Notes: generated by a model from the letters alone, not told the origin. Positions 23,821 through 34,117 are shown, numbered from the stretch's first letter. The stretch is 64,000 nt of DNA from Bacteroidales bacterium (GCA_021647205.1 JAKIVD010000003.1:124001-188000); one strand, 5' to 3'. A program made the numbers and translations.

Positions 23821-26157
23821 TTAAAATCTGAAGTTATACGTAATGGATGGAATAATACCGAACAAATAAGTTACTTCGGCATAAGTAACGTTGGGATCGT
23901 TGGGGTCGCTTTGAAAGTTGATTACCCAGGGGTTTTTCCGTCCATAGGCATTGTACACCGAAACATTGATGGAGTTGTGCCATTTTTTTCCGGGTTTTTC
24001 CTTGTCGCGCCAGGTAAAGGAAAGGTCAAGGCGGTGATAATCGGGCAGGCGGTATGAATTCCGTTCAGAATAAACCGGTACCACGACATTCCCGTATTCG
24101 TAACGACCCACGGGGAATGTAATGGGTTGTCCTGTCAGGTACACCCAGGTAAGTCCGAAACTGACCTGCTCCCCAAGGTTGTAATTCAGCACAATGGAAA
24201 AATCGTGCGGGCGGTCGTAGCTGGCAGGATAAGGGTCGTTGTTGCTGATGCCGTCAATCTGCTGCAAAGTCCGCGACCAGGTATAACTCACCCATCCCGA
24301 AAGCTTACCGCTTGTTTTCTTCGCCATCAGCTCGACACCATAGCTCCATCCTTTGCCAACCAATAATTCGCCTTCAATAAATTTGTTCAGCAGCAGGTCG
24401 GCATGGTCCCTGAAATCGATGGCATTCTTCACTTTTTTGTAATAAAGTTCCGAAGAAGTCTCATACAGCCCCTGTTTGAAATTCCGGAAGTATCCGAGCG
24501 CCAGTTGGTCGCCAACTTGCGGTTTTACATTGGGGCTTGCCGGGAACCAAATACTCAGCGGTGATCCCCCTGTTGAGTTTTCAGCTTGCTGGATGTACTG
24601 GTTGTTTCGCGAATAGCTTGCCTTGAGCGAAGAAACCTCGTTGAGTTTAAGCACTACTCCCAGCCGGGGTTCGAGGCCGACATAGGTATTGTAAATTTTT
24701 CCCGGGGCGTATTGAGTTGAATCAACAGCTTCACCGGCATCATCATAAGAAAAAACCGTGCCGGGCCCCATATTGTTGAAAACGGAAAGCCTCAAACCGT
24801 ATTTGAGGGTGAACAGGGCGCCAATTTTTTGCGTATTGCTCAGGTACACACCGCTTTCGATGGCATAATTGCTGGGAATCGAGTATGCCCCAAAACTGGC
24901 AGAATCCCCGAGGCCCTGAATTGTGCCCGGGAAAAAATCGTGATAAACAGACGAAACACCAAAACGGACGGTGTTGTTGGTATTGGCATACCAGCTAAAG
25001 TCGCCTTTGAATGTGTAATCGGTCAGGTTCGATTCCCACAGAAAAGCCTGGATGTTGCCTTCGGGGATGCCCAGGCTGTAGTTAAAGCGGTTGACAACAA
25101 AAGTAAAATTCGAAAAAAGCTTTTCATGGAAAATGTGGTTCCACCGCAGTGTCCCCGTCGCATTTCCCCAGTCCATTTTGAATTGCCCCCCTTTGAAAAC
25201 GTCTTTCCCGAAATAGCCCGAAAGAAAAAGATGGTTTTTTTGGTTAATGGACCAGTTCACTTTTGTGTTCATGTCGTAAAAATAAAGGGCGCTTTTATTA
25301 AGGATTTCGTCTTTCGACAACCTTAGAAAAAGGTCGGCATAAGTACGGCGTCCCGAAACCATGAAGGAAGCTTTGTTTTTGGCCAGCGGGCCTTCCAGCG
25401 TCAGCCGCGAAGCCACCAGCCCAATGCCCCCGTTACCGTGAAATTTCTTGTTGTTCCCTTCTTTCATCCTGACATCAACCAGCGAAGAAAGCCTGCCACC
25501 GTAGCGGGCGGGCAAATCGCCTTTGTAAAGCTTGACGCTTTTGACGGCATCGTTGTTAAACACAGAGAAAAAACCCATTAAATGCCCGGCATTGTAAACG
25601 GTGGCTTCGTCGAGCAGTACAAGGTTTTGATCGGGGCTTCCGCCACGAACACTGAAACCCGAAGTGCCCTCGGCAACAAATTTCACACCGGGCAACAATT
25701 GCAAAGCCTTCACCAGGTCAACTTCCCCCATAAACATGGGGATAGACTGAATGGTCTTGGCGGTGATGGTGTTGACACTCATCTGGTTAGAATTCACATT
25801 CTCCTGCGATACATTCTCCGTAATTTCTACTTCTTTTAGCCGTTTACTGGCGGCACCCAACTCGATATTGAGGGTGGTATCTTTCAGCAATCCCAGCTCA
25901 ATGACAACATTGGCGTAGCCGACAAATGAATACACAAGCCGGTAATTCCCGGGGGGGAGCGAAATTGAGTAAAAGCCATAATTGTTGGACGCAGTGCCCT
26001 TGTTCAAGCCTTTCACGAGAATAGTGGCCCCCGGCAAACGCTCACCATCATGCTTGTCAGAAATAAAACCACTCAGTGTTAGCCTGCCTTTTTGGGCAAA
26101 AACAACAGCCTGAAAAGCAAATAAGAAAAAAATGAAGAAGAGAATTCTTTTTGGCAT
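23821..26157 (-). CDS. TonB-dependent receptor with carboxypeptidase-like N-terminal domain
   Basis: 778 aa from the ATG at 26157; a TTG three codons up is not preferred. Signal peptide MPKRILFFIFFLFAFQAVVFAQ. A carboxypeptidase-regulatory-like domain follows (about 25-105; GATILVKGLNKGTASNNYGF). The plug domain (about 115-220) contains LLPGVKFVAEGTSGFSVRGG and YNAGHLMGFFSVFNNDAVKS. The remainder is a 22-strand-type beta-barrel ending in ITYNFRF with a terminal Phe. It imports an unknown ligand across the outer membrane using TonB energy. The DUF4249 partner downstream, rather than a SusD protein, suggests a non-SusCD transporter. Confidence 0.92.
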   Translation of the reverse strand: MPKRILFFIFFLFAFQAVVFAQKGRLTLSGFISDKHDGERLPGATILVKGLNKGTASNNYGFYSISLPPGNYRLVYSFVGYANVVIELGLLKDTTLNIELGAASKRLKEVEITENVSQENVNSNQMSVNTITAKTIQSIPMFMGEVDLVKALQLLPGVKFVAEGTSGFSVRGGSPDQNLVLLDEATVYNAGHLMGFFSVFNNDAVKSVKLYKGDLPARYGGRLSSLVDVRMKEGNNKKFHGNGGIGLVASRLTLEGPLAKNKASFMVSGRRTYADLFLRLSKDEILNKSALYFYDMNTKVNWSINQKNHLFLSGYFGKDVFKGGQFKMDWGNATGTLRWNHIFHEKLFSNFTFVVNRFNYSLGIPEGNIQAFLWESNLTDYTFKGDFSWYANTNNTVRFGVSSVYHDFFPGTIQGLGDSASFGAYSIPSNYAIESGVYLSNTQKIGALFTLKYGLRLSVFNNMGPGTVFSYDDAGEAVDSTQYAPGKIYNTYVGLEPRLGVVLKLNEVSSLKASYSRNNQYIQQAENSTGGSPLSIWFPASPNVKPQVGDQLALGYFRNFKQGLYETSSELYYKKVKNAIDFRDHADLLLNKFIEGELLVGKGWSYGVELMAKKTSGKLSGWVSYTWSRTLQQIDGISNNDPYPASYDRPHDFSIVLNYNLGEQVSFGLTWVYLTGQPITFPVGRYEYGNVVVPVYSERNSYRLPDYHRLDLSFTWRDKEKPGKKWHNSINVSVYNAYGRKNPWVINFQSDPNDPNVTYAEVTYLFGIIPSITYNFRF

Positions 26158-26321
26158 ATTGAACAACTGATTTTTTGGGAGGCGTTTTCTTTGGAAACCT
26201 GCCTTCTTTTGTGAGGGTTAAGCCTTGTGTTAAACATTTATCTCCTGGCCCGGAAACATGCGAACTGTCAGCTCTTCCCTCCCTGCGTTTCTTCCATAAC
26301 TGTTTCCTGAACAGAACGCGT

Positions 26322-27311
26322 TTATTCCGGATTTATTTTCAGGGCAATCTCATACAGATCAGAACTGCCGTCGTCGTTGTCACTTACAGCCAGCACAACA
26401 ATATTTTTGCCTTTGACGGACTTTAGCGTAATCCCTTCCAGTTTTTTTGCCAGCATCTCCCCATTGATGCGGATCAGTTCTGCGACGAATTTCCCCTCTG
26501 CCATCTTCGAAAAAGGGATGAAGCCCAGGTAACTGCCCAAAACAGTGCCATCGTCAATTTCATTTTTCGTATTTTCAAGCGAAGCCGTAAAAAGCAAACC
26601 CTGATGAGCGGGCAAAACACAAAGCCCGGAAAAACCGGCGGCAACACCATCGGAATAAGGTAGTGCGAAGGGATAAATTTTCAGCTCCGGAACAGTGCCG
26701 CGCTCACTTTTGATGAAAGCCAGAAGCTCCGTCCTGTCCATCTCAACAATAAAGTTTTTGCTAACATTTCCCCTGTGCAACAAATAGGCCTTGTTTTTAG
26801 AAAAAGCCAGGCCTTCAATGTTGATACTGTTTTCCATTTCCAGTCCGGCTTGCTGTTTGATGGTGTTAAAAACAGGACGCATATTTTTTTTAAATAATGT
26901 GGCGTCACTTTTTAGAAAAATCAGAAAAGCCGTATCCCGTGTAATTTCTTTTGAACCGGAAGGCAACAGCAACAGTTGTTTTAACCCGGCTTCTTCCAAC
27001 AAGGCAACAGATTCCAAATCGGTTTTCAGGCGTTTTGGTATCCGGCCATTTACGAGGGTGTCGATACCGGCTATTTTTTGTTTACCGACAATGTTCCAGC
27101 TTTCGTCAAGCTGAAACAGAAAAGGGGAGTCGTCCCCGATAAGGTAAATATCCCCCTCGGAAAACTCTACCCCAGAAGCCGACGAAAGATGGGGAAAGTA
27201 TTTATGTTGCACGAGCTTTGCGCCGAGGCTGTGAATGTCTTCTGTGTTTGTACACGAAATCAACGCAAAGACAGCAAACAGGGAAAGGATAATTTGCCTG
27301 GGGTTTTTCAT
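26322..27311 (-). CDS. lipoprotein with phytase-esterase/SdiA-regulated-like beta-propeller
   Basis: 329 aa. Lipobox LFAVFALISC at the end of the signal peptide. The remainder is beta-rich with GVEFSEGDIYLIGDDSPFLFQ, TDLESVALLEE and NIEGLAFSKNKAYLLHRGN, a pattern seen in esterase-like/SdiA-regulated beta-propeller proteins that read 'D-x-EGLA' repeats. I infer a periplasmic or surface beta-propeller; I see no confident catalytic residues. The gene is monocistronic, upstream of the TonB receptor gene on the same strand with a 164-base gap. Confidence 0.6.
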   Translation of the reverse strand: MKNPRQIILSLFAVFALISCTNTEDIHSLGAKLVQHKYFPHLSSASGVEFSEGDIYLIGDDSPFLFQLDESWNIVGKQKIAGIDTLVNGRIPKRLKTDLESVALLEEAGLKQLLLLPSGSKEITRDTAFLIFLKSDATLFKKNMRPVFNTIKQQAGLEMENSINIEGLAFSKNKAYLLHRGNVSKNFIVEMDRTELLAFIKSERGTVPELKIYPFALPYSDGVAAGFSGLCVLPAHQGLLFTASLENTKNEIDDGTVLGSYLGFIPFSKMAEGKFVAELIRINGEMLAKKLEGITLKSVKGKNIVVLAVSDNDDGSSDLYEIALKINPE

Positions 27312-27340
27312 TGGTAATGCGGCTTTTGTTTGTCGGGCAG

Positions 27341-27348
27341 CAAAGATA
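27341..27348 (-). promoter_or_regulatory. candidate -7 element of the beta-propeller lipoprotein gene
   Basis: TATCTTTG on the minus strand, 29 bases before the ATG. No clear TTG box is seen 18-20 bases upstream. Confidence 0.4.
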
Positions 27349-27547
27349 AAAGATGTACGGAAACAGCCTTGTTAAGGAATTGTAAAATATATTTTATTTG
27401 CTTAAATTATTAGTAACCCTTTTCTGCCCGAGCCGACGGGTTAAACTGTCGGCAAACCAAAAATCAGGAAGATCACTTGCACGTACTGTCAGCTATTGCT
27501 CAAAGGCATACTTTTTGACAAACGAATTGCTTAGTTTTGTAAAAACA

Positions 27548-28219
27548 ATGAGCGAAGAGAAACAAAAACTCGGCAGGGCGGCTTTTATCCCGTTGGTACT
27601 GTTGGCCGTTATGTGGATAGTGAAACTGGTTGAATACGGCTTTGGGATAAGCCTGAGTTTTTTGGGTGTGCACCCCCTGCACGCTGACGGGCTGGCGGGC
27701 ATTCTGTTTTCACCACTTTTACACGGGGGCTTTGAGCATTTGCTGGCCAACACGGTTCCGTTTTTGCTGATGGCTGTCGCCCTGTTATATTTTTACCCGC
27801 AAATTGCCGTCAAAGTACTGATTGGTATTTGGCTGCTGTCGGGAATGTGGATTTGGTTTGGCGGACAAGCTTCGTCGTTGCATATCGGGGCAAGCAGTTT
27901 GATTTACGGTTTCTCTTCTTTCTTGTTTTTCAGCGGGCTGATCCGAAAAGACACCCGCCTGGCTGCCCTTGCCCTCATCGTGGCCTTTTTGTACGGCAGC
28001 ATGATCTGGGGCATCTTTCCCGACTTTTTTCCGAAAAAAAACATCTCCTGGGAGGGTCATCTCGGAGGGCTCGTTGCCGGGCTGCTGCTTGCCTATTATT
28101 TTCGTAAATCAGGCCCCAGCCGCAAACGCTATTCCTGGGAATTTGAAGATGAGCAGGATGAAAATGGGGATGACCTGCAATATTGGCAGTTGAAAAAGGA
28201 AAATACGGATATCACCTGA
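27548..28219 (+). CDS. rhomboid-family intramembrane serine protease
   Basis: 223 aa from the ATG at 27548 (MSEEKQKLGR); the extension to 27398 is low-quality sequence and is rejected. Six hydrophobic segments. Rhomboid landmarks: HGGFEHLLANTVPFL (near 62-76, the HxxxN-type motif), the catalytic serine in LHIGASSLIYG (near 110-120), and the catalytic histidine in WEGHLGGLVAGLLLAYYF (near 170). The C-terminal tail is acidic and cytoplasmic. Rhomboids cut transmembrane proteins within the membrane; the substrate here is unknown. Stands alone, divergent from the lipoprotein gene. Confidence 0.87.
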   Translation: MSEEKQKLGRAAFIPLVLLAVMWIVKLVEYGFGISLSFLGVHPLHADGLAGILFSPLLHGGFEHLLANTVPFLLMAVALLYFYPQIAVKVLIGIWLLSGMWIWFGGQASSLHIGASSLIYGFSSFLFFSGLIRKDTRLAALALIVAFLYGSMIWGIFPDFFPKKNISWEGHLGGLVAGLLLAYYFRKSGPSRKRYSWEFEDEQDENGDDLQYWQLKKENTDIT

Positions 28220-28286
28220 TGAAAGACACTTTACGGATGATGATTTATGGTTGATGATAAACACAGATAAAAACTGACAGGCCCTC

Positions 28287-28658
28287 ATGATGCTCATACC
28301 AGGATTTTATACCATCCGGAAAGTTGAAACGGATGAAGACAGTCTTACTGCCGACATTTTATTAAACCCAAACCACAAAGTCTATCAGGGTCATTTTCCC
28401 GGGCAGCCGGTTGTCCCTGGTGTAATTCAATTGCAGATAGTTAAAGAAGTTCTTGAAAAAAGCTTGGGGGTGGAATTGTTCATGAACAAAGTAAACAGCG
28501 TTAAATACCTGAGGATTATCACGCCCGGAGACTCCCCAAAACTGAAAATTACCATTGCTTTTAGAAGAACCGGTGATTCCGGTTACAATGTGAATGCACA
28601 AATAACTTCAGGGAAAGATGTATTTACAAAAGTCAAAACAGGCATGCGAATTGTTTAA
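28287..28658 (+). CDS. FabZ-like hotdog dehydratase
   Basis: 123 aa. The hotdog-fold signature NHKVYQGHFPGQPVVPGVIQ (near residues 33-52) matches the 3-hydroxyacyl-ACP dehydratase FabZ active-site helix (HFPGxPVxPG, His plus later polar residue). The C-terminal strand region VKYLRIITPGDSPKLKITI fits the fold. Shorter and more divergent than housekeeping FabZ; ApeI-like or other acyl-ACP dehydratases of aryl-polyene/lipid clusters have this size. Adjacent ATG codons at 28287 and 28290 make the start uncertain by one residue. Probably acts on acyl-carrier-protein substrates in the cytoplasm. Confidence 0.8.
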   Translation: MMLIPGFYTIRKVETDEDSLTADILLNPNHKVYQGHFPGQPVVPGVIQLQIVKEVLEKSLGVELFMNKVNSVKYLRIITPGDSPKLKITIAFRRTGDSGYNVNAQITSGKDVFTKVKTGMRIV

Positions 28659-28824
28659 GGCGGGTATCAAAGTCTTCTTGACACTGTTGAATATATCACA
28701 ATCAAAGATTTGAGATGTTTTAAAGACACCGATGGTATGTTTTGGCATAGAAACAGAATAAATGCTACATAACGTTTCTTTATTTATCAGTATTGTTGCC
28801 ACTAATCCGTTACTCTAAAAAACA

Positions 28825-28858
28825 AAACCCCTGAAAACTAATATGTTAACAGGGGTTT
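28825..28858 (-). terminator. terminator after tRNA-Leu
   Basis: AAACCCCTG (28825-28833) and CAGGGGTTT (28850-28858) form a 9-bp stem. On the minus strand it is followed by TTTGTTTTTT, right after the tRNA-Leu 3' end. Confidence 0.8.
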
Positions 28859-28862
28859 GCAG

Positions 28863-28947
28863 TACTCGAGGCGGGACTTGAACCCGCACGGGCGCAATGC
28901 CCATTGGATTTTAAGTCCAACGTGTCTACCAATTCCACCACTCGAGC
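28863..28947 (-). tRNA. tRNA-Leu (anticodon TAA)
   Basis: 85-base tRNA with acceptor GCTCGAG / CTCGAGT, a D-loop containing TTGGTAGAC, an anticodon loop reading ACTTAAAATC (TAA), a long class II variable arm and T-loop GGTTCAAGTCC. CCA is not encoded. It lies downstream of tRNA-Gly with a terminator-like hairpin between them and no room for a promoter. Confidence 0.95.
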
Positions 28948-28959
28948 ATCGGACTTTAA

Positions 28960-28994
28960 AAAATCCCGGCCCGATTAAACCGGACCGGGATTTT
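28960..28994. terminator. hairpin with T-run between tRNA-Gly and tRNA-Leu
   Basis: AAAATCCCGG (28960-28969) and CCGGGATTTT (28985-28994) form a 10-bp stem. On the minus strand a run of T follows directly. It sits within a two-tRNA transcript, so read-through or processing is needed to make tRNA-Leu. Confidence 0.7.
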
Positions 28995-28997
28995 ATT

Positions 28998-29071
<74 letters not shown>

Positions 29072-29091
29072 ATTCCAAATTTTTGGAGGTG

Positions 29092-29120
29092 CAAATGTAA
29101 TATATTTTTCAATTTCACAA
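29092..29120 (-). promoter_or_regulatory. promoter of tRNA-Gly
   Basis: Minus strand: TTG (29118-29120), 18-base spacer, TACATTTG (29092-29099). The predicted start is about 13 bases before the tRNA. Confidence 0.6.
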
Positions 29121-29296
29121 GGAAGAAAGAATTTTTTTCGGAAGAAAAATTCGCCTTTCAAGTCGTCAGACCCATGAACAAAAATCATTCCTTGGTGCAA
29201 ACTAATCGTAAAGGGGGGCTGACGACTTTCCGGCAGGCCGGTTTCATGTGGCAGCTCTTATACCTGTTTGCGTCAAAGCTTCCAGGATTTGCGGTT

Positions 29297-30778
29297 TTAG
29301 CGAATGACAAGCTTCCTGCTGATGCTTTCCCTTCCGCTTGTCAGCCGGCAGATGTACATGCCGCTTTGTAAGCTGCTCACCTTTGTTTTAATTTCCCCCT
29401 TAGGCGTGGAGACACGTTGTTCCATGAGCTTCCGGCCGTTGAGGTCAAAAATCTCCACGACGATTTCAGCTGTTTGCAGGCCGGGAACTGCTATCCGGAA
29501 TTCATCTCCTGCAGGGTTGGGATAGATCAAAACATCGCTGAAGCTGTTCTCCGGGACGGATAATACCTCAATCTCGGAATAATGCATCACACTTTTGTAT
29601 TTATCATCCCATTCTCTATCACCGGCGACAGGCAGGGAATATACATCTGTCAGGAGCATGTGATTGTACCTGATTTTCCACCAGTAGTCATTGCCCCAGA
29701 TGCCAATCACGGGTAAAACAAGCTTTTCAAACGGGTACTCGTTGTTGTAAGTGTAGTCATCCCGGTTGTAATCCATCCATGTTTCGGTGTTTTCGTCCCA
29801 GTTGTAGTGGGTTTCGGAAAGCAGGTTCCCGTTGTCTTCGAAAACGTAAATGTATTTATCGTCGTTTATCCATTGGGCATTGTTTCTGTAATATTCAACT
29901 TCCATGGTGAGTCGCCACTGGTCATCGTAAAAAAATTCGGTTTGACGGTCGTATTGCCACTGACTGCCATCCCATAAAAACCCGGTTAAAAGCTCGGCAT
30001 AGTTGCTCGCGTTATACGTATATTCGGTTTTGAAATCATATACCCACTGGTTCCCGTCCCATTCATAATCAATTAATACCGTGGGATTTTCATGCTTATC
30101 GTAAGCGTAAGTCGTTTTGAAATCTTCAACCCACTCGCCGGAATCTGTATCCCGGTCGTAGCGGATTACTGCAGATATCAATCCGCTTTCGTTATAAGAA
30201 AATTCTGTTTTCCTGCTGTATTCCCATTCGCCGGAGCCTTCACCCAGGGAGTAATTGTAAATCAGCATGACTTTCGCCTCGTTGTTGTAAAAGTACTCGG
30301 TTTTCCATTTGGCTTGCCAGTCGCCTGCATCACTGTCCCAGCGCGAACTGATTTTTTCGATGAGCAAATCGTTATCCTTATAAGTATAAATCGCTTTAGA
30401 AAATTCAACCCATTGTGTTCCGGGGCGCTTTTCCTGGGAATCGTAACTGACCAGCTGAATGAGTTTTCCCGATGTGCTGTACCGGTATTCTTTTTTTCCT
30501 GACAGCAACCAGCTTCCATCCATCGTTTCGTCGGAATAAATTGTCGAATCGAGTTTTTGCATGATAGTATTTCCCGATTTGAGGAAAAAGCCGGGCTTTG
30601 GTTTGTGAACGGCGAACCGGGTGAAGTGGTTTGTGTTTTCAGAACGAGCGCTGTTGAAGGATTGTGCCGTTTCTGAGAGATTCCGGTGGTCCGGTAAAAA
30701 AGAGTTGTGAGCGATGGTCTGAGCCGAAAGCGAGACCATGAATAAGCCTGATGCCAAAAAAGTAAACAGCTTTTTCAT
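29297..30778 (-). CDS. T9SS-exported protein with tandem Trp/Tyr-rich repeats
   Basis: 493 aa. Signal peptide MKKLFTFLASGLFMVSLSAQ. Residues about 80-370 hold roughly eight repeats of about 30-37 residues of the form YNWDxxxxxWxxxxKxxYxYD (for example YEWDGNQWVYDFKTEYTYNA), similar in style to YD/RHS-like or DUF3836-type repeats. The C-terminal about 80 residues (VLIYPNPAGDEFRIAVPGLQ ... GMYICRLTSGRESI) are a T9SS type A sorting domain. Predicted secreted surface protein; ligand or enzymatic role not evident. Monocistronic, convergent with nothing nearby. Confidence 0.83.
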   Translation of the reverse strand: MKKLFTFLASGLFMVSLSAQTIAHNSFLPDHRNLSETAQSFNSARSENTNHFTRFAVHKPKPGFFLKSGNTIMQKLDSTIYSDETMDGSWLLSGKKEYRYSTSGKLIQLVSYDSQEKRPGTQWVEFSKAIYTYKDNDLLIEKISSRWDSDAGDWQAKWKTEYFYNNEAKVMLIYNYSLGEGSGEWEYSRKTEFSYNESGLISAVIRYDRDTDSGEWVEDFKTTYAYDKHENPTVLIDYEWDGNQWVYDFKTEYTYNASNYAELLTGFLWDGSQWQYDRQTEFFYDDQWRLTMEVEYYRNNAQWINDDKYIYVFEDNGNLLSETHYNWDENTETWMDYNRDDYTYNNEYPFEKLVLPVIGIWGNDYWWKIRYNHMLLTDVYSLPVAGDREWDDKYKSVMHYSEIEVLSVPENSFSDVLIYPNPAGDEFRIAVPGLQTAEIVVEIFDLNGRKLMEQRVSTPKGEIKTKVSSLQSGMYICRLTSGRESISRKLVIR

Positions 30779-30884
30779 TGGATTGGTTTTTTGGATAGAG
30801 AAAAGAAAAATTGCTTAAAAAACAGGCCGAAGGTACGAAATTAATGTGCCAATGTCAAGTAGAACGGACCTTAAGAAAAGCAGG

Positions 30885-33503
30885 TTACCCGCCCAGCATT
30901 TTTTTTATTTCATTCAGTTTCATCAATGCTTCAACAGGTGTCAGGGTATCGATATTGGTACTGAGAATATCATTCTTGATTTGATGCAGCAAGGGATCGT
31001 CCAGTTGGATAAAACTCAGTTGAAAATCATCACTTTTGCTTTTTTCCTTAACCGCTTTGGTCAGTTCGTTTCCCGAGTGGCTTTGTTCAAGAATGTTGAG
31101 CATTTGCTTTGCCCGCTCCAAAATCGGGGCAGGCATCCCCGCCATTTCGGCCACATGTATACCAAAACTGTGTTCACTCCCCCCCTTTTTAAGTTTGCGC
31201 AGAAAAACCACTTTGTTGCCGATTTCCCTGATTGAAATGTGGTAATTCTTTATCCGCGGCATGCTTGTCGCCATTTCGTTCAGTTCGTGGTAGTGCGTTG
31301 CAAAAAGCACTTTTGCACGAAACGCAGGGTGGTTGTGCAGGAATTCGGCAATGGACCAGGCAATGGAAATGCCGTCATAGGTACTTGTTCCTCTGCCGAT
31401 TTCGTCGAGCAGGATAAGGCTTCGGTTGGAAATATTGTTCAAAATACTGGCCGTTTCATTCATTTCGACCATAAAAGTCGATTCGCCCGAAGAAATATTA
31501 TCGGAGGCCCCCACCCTGGTAAATACTTTATCGACGATGCCAATTTTCGCGGAAGCTGCCGGCACAAAACAACCCATCTGCGCCAGCAAAACAATCAGCG
31601 CTGTTTGCCTGAGCAAAGCCGATTTTCCCGACATATTGGGCCCCGTCAGGATAATAACCTGCTGTTTGTTGTTATCGAGAAAGATATCGTTGGGCACATA
31701 TTCTTCGCCAGCCTCCAGGTTTTGCTCAATCACCGGATGCCGGCCATTCCTGATTTCGATGGAATAGTCGTCGGTAATCAACGGCTTGTTGTAGTTGTTT
31801 TCGCTCGACACTTTCGCGAAGGAGGCCAGACAATCCAGTCCGGCAATTTGATTGGCATTCACTTGTACCGGCTGAATGAACCCGGCTGCATAACGCACAA
31901 GTTCTTCAAACAATTGTTGTTCAAGCGATAGTATTTTTTCTTCAGCACCCAAAATCTTTTGTTCGTATTCTTTCAGTTCTTCGGTAATGTAGCGTTCGGA
32001 ACCCGTCAGGGTTTGCTTGCGGTGCCAGGCTTCGGGAACTTTGTCTTTGTGGGTATGGGTTACTTCGAGATAATAGCCAAACACATTGTTGTAACCTATT
32101 TTCAGTGAGGAGATGCCTGTTTTTTCGATTTCCCGCTCTTGCATCTTTCTGAGGTAATCCTTGCCCGAATAGGCCAGTTTCCTTAGCTCGTCCAACTCCT
32201 CCGAAACACCGTCTGCAATTGCCCTGCCCTTGGCAATTGTGGTGGGGGGGTCGTCAAACAGCTCAGCTTCCAGTCTCCGGGCCAGTCCCGGACAGGGGTT
32301 CAGTTTTCGGGCAATTTGCTGCAGGGCCTTGTTGTCAGTTTTTTGACAAATCCCCTTTAAATCTGCCACCGCATGCAATGCCCTTCTTAACTGCACCATT
32401 TCACGGGGGTTTACCCTGTATGCAACCGTTTTGGAAATCAGTCGTTCCAGATCGCCGACTTTCTTTAACACTTCCTGAATGCCCGATTCCACTTCCTGTT
32501 GCTGCATTAAATAACCAACTACCTGTTGGCGATCCTCAATTTCAGCCCTTTCTTTCAGCGGCAATGTGATCCACCTTTTCATCAGGCGTGAACCCATGGG
32601 TGAATGGGTCCTGTCAATCACATCGAGTAAGGTTCTGGCATCAGGGCTTAGCGGGAAAATGAGTTCCAGGTTGCGGATGGTGAACTTATCGAGCCAAACG
32701 AACTTTCCGGCATCAATACGGCGCAAGTGCGAAATATGACTGAGCTTATCGTGATGGGTTTCGTACAGGTAATGGATGGCAGCCCCGGCAGCAATTACAC
32801 CTTTTTCCAGGTCATCCACACCAAACCCTTTGAGCGTGCCCGTCTTAAATTGCCTGGTCAGGATGTCATAGGCAAAATCCCGTGTAAACACCCAATCGTC
32901 AAAACTGGTCAGGTAAAACTGGTCACCGAAATTTTCGATGAATTTCCCGCGGTTTTGCCTTTGAATGACGACTTCGCTGGGGTGGAAACTCTGCAACAAC
33001 TTGTCGATGTAATCACGGTTGCCTTCCGCGAGGTAAAACTCGCCGGTTGAAATGTCGAGCAAAGCCAGACCCGAAATACCTGAACTCAGGTGTACCGCGG
33101 CCAGGAAGTTGTTTTCCTTTTGTTCGAGCACATTGTCATTAAGCGAAACGCCGGGTGTAACCAGTTCCGTCACGCCACGTTTCACAATTTTCTTGGCAAG
33201 TTTGGGGTCTTCCAGCTGATCACAAATCGCAACGCGATGGCCGGCCCTTACCAGTTTTGGCAAATAAGTATCGAGCGAATGGTGCGGAAAGCCAGCCAGT
33301 TCCACATAAGCCGCCGCACCATTTCTCCGCCGGGTGAGCACAATTCCCAACACAGCCGATGCTTTGATGGCATCTTCCCCAAATGTTTCATAAAAATCGC
33401 CTACCCGAAAAAGCAGTAAAGCATCAGGATATTTGGCCTTGATGCTGTTGTATTGCTTCATTAAAGGTGTTTCGGCATATGTCTTTCCCTGCTTCACCGG
33501 CAT
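30885..33503 (-). CDS. mutS: DNA mismatch repair ATPase MutS
   Basis: 872 aa from the ATG at 33503; the extension to 33713 crosses the divergent gene and is rejected. The N-terminal mismatch-binding motif is [11 protein letters not shown] (Phe-x-Glu, near residue 30). The Walker [21 protein letters not shown] (near 608) and the Walker B/signature region [20 protein letters not shown] (near 685) are intact, as is the histidine switch FATHYHEL. MutS scans DNA for mispairs and starts repair with MutL. Size matches the bacterial MutS1 class. It is divergent from the RNA methyltransferase gene, with promoter elements for both in the 77-base gap. Confidence 0.97.
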   Translation of the reverse strand: MPVKQGKTYAETPLMKQYNSIKAKYPDALLLFRVGDFYETFGEDAIKASAVLGIVLTRRRNGAAAYVELAGFPHHSLDTYLPKLVRAGHRVAICDQLEDPKLAKKIVKRGVTELVTPGVSLNDNVLEQKENNFLAAVHLSSGISGLALLDISTGEFYLAEGNRDYIDKLLQSFHPSEVVIQRQNRGKFIENFGDQFYLTSFDDWVFTRDFAYDILTRQFKTGTLKGFGVDDLEKGVIAAGAAIHYLYETHHDKLSHISHLRRIDAGKFVWLDKFTIRNLELIFPLSPDARTLLDVIDRTHSPMGSRLMKRWITLPLKERAEIEDRQQVVGYLMQQQEVESGIQEVLKKVGDLERLISKTVAYRVNPREMVQLRRALHAVADLKGICQKTDNKALQQIARKLNPCPGLARRLEAELFDDPPTTIAKGRAIADGVSEELDELRKLAYSGKDYLRKMQEREIEKTGISSLKIGYNNVFGYYLEVTHTHKDKVPEAWHRKQTLTGSERYITEELKEYEQKILGAEEKILSLEQQLFEELVRYAAGFIQPVQVNANQIAGLDCLASFAKVSSENNYNKPLITDDYSIEIRNGRHPVIEQNLEAGEEYVPNDIFLDNNKQQVIILTGPNMSGKSALLRQTALIVLLAQMGCFVPAASAKIGIVDKVFTRVGASDNISSGESTFMVEMNETASILNNISNRSLILLDEIGRGTSTYDGISIAWSIAEFLHNHPAFRAKVLFATHYHELNEMATSMPRIKNYHISIREIGNKVVFLRKLKKGGSEHSFGIHVAEMAGMPAPILERAKQMLNILEQSHSGNELTKAVKEKSKSDDFQLSFIQLDDPLLHQIKNDILSTNIDTLTPVEALMKLNEIKKMLGG

Positions 33504-33514
33504 AAAGTTTCGCG

Positions 33515-33522
33515 CAAATTTA
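33515..33522 (-). promoter_or_regulatory. possible -7 element of mutS
   Basis: TAAATTTG on the minus strand just 12 bases before the mutS ATG. No matching TTG box is seen, and the leader would be very short. Confidence 0.3.
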
Positions 33523-33553
33523 ACAAATGACAAGGATTTTGCACCCGACTTTT

Positions 33554-33561
33554 TACCTTTG
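33554..33561 (+). promoter_or_regulatory. -7 element of the SPOUT methyltransferase gene
   Basis: TACCTTTG matches TAnnTTTG, 20 bases before the ATG at 33581. A -33 TTG is not at the normal distance. Confidence 0.45.
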
Positions 33562-33580
33562 CCTTTAAAATGTAAAAAAA

Positions 33581-34117
33581 ATGCGAAAGTTAAAAAACGA
33601 AGAACTGAACCGCCTGAGTATCGAACGCTACAAACTGGCTGAAAAACTACCTGTTGTGGTGGTACTGGACAACATCCGCAGCCTGAACAATATCGGTTCT
33701 GTTTTCCGGACATCCGACGCCTTTCGTATAGAAAGTATTTGCCTTTGTGGGATAACAGCTACCCCACCCCATCGCGACATCCACAAAACAGCCCTGGGGG
33801 CCACCGATTCGGTGGACTGGAGATACTTTAAAACTACTGAAGATGCAGTACTGGATTTAAAGAAAAACGGTTACCTGGTCTTAGCTGTAGAACAAACCGA
33901 CAACAGCATATTGCTTCAGGATTTTCAAGCTTCAGAATTGGGGAAAATGGCACTGGTTTTTGGCAACGAAGTTCATGGTGTTACCGAAAGTATTGTGCAA
34001 TCAGCCGACCAGTGCATCGAAATACCCCAATACGGCACCAAACATTCGTTTAACGTAGCTGTTAGTGCAGGTATTGTCTTATGGGATATCTTCCTGAATT
34101 TAGAGAAGTTACGGTAA
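33581..34117 (+). CDS. SPOUT-family RNA 2'-O-methyltransferase (TrmH/SpoU)
   Basis: 178 aa. The three SpoU motifs are visible: [12 protein letters not shown] (motif 1, near residue 36), VFGNEVHGV (motif 2, near 126) and [20 protein letters not shown] (motif 3, near 146). The knot-forming C-terminus is intact. It lacks an N-terminal RNA-binding extension, which suits the TrmH/TrmL-like class acting on tRNA or rRNA. Target nucleotide not determined. Divergent from mutS; a short 170-base gap follows before the OmpA/TPR gene. Confidence 0.87.
   Translation: MRKLKNEELNRLSIERYKLAEKLPVVVVLDNIRSLNNIGSVFRTSDAFRIESICLCGITATPPHRDIHKTALGATDSVDWRYFKTTEDAVLDLKKNGYLVLAVEQTDNSILLQDFQASELGKMALVFGNEVHGVTESIVQSADQCIEIPQYGTKHSFNVAVSAGIVLWDIFLNLEKLR

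Noticed and set aside
28659-28772. 38 open codons in frame after the FabZ-like stop (LLDTVEYITIKDLRCFKDTD...)
   Set aside because: Reads somewhat protein-like, but an open stretch this short is expected by chance and has no start codon of its own.
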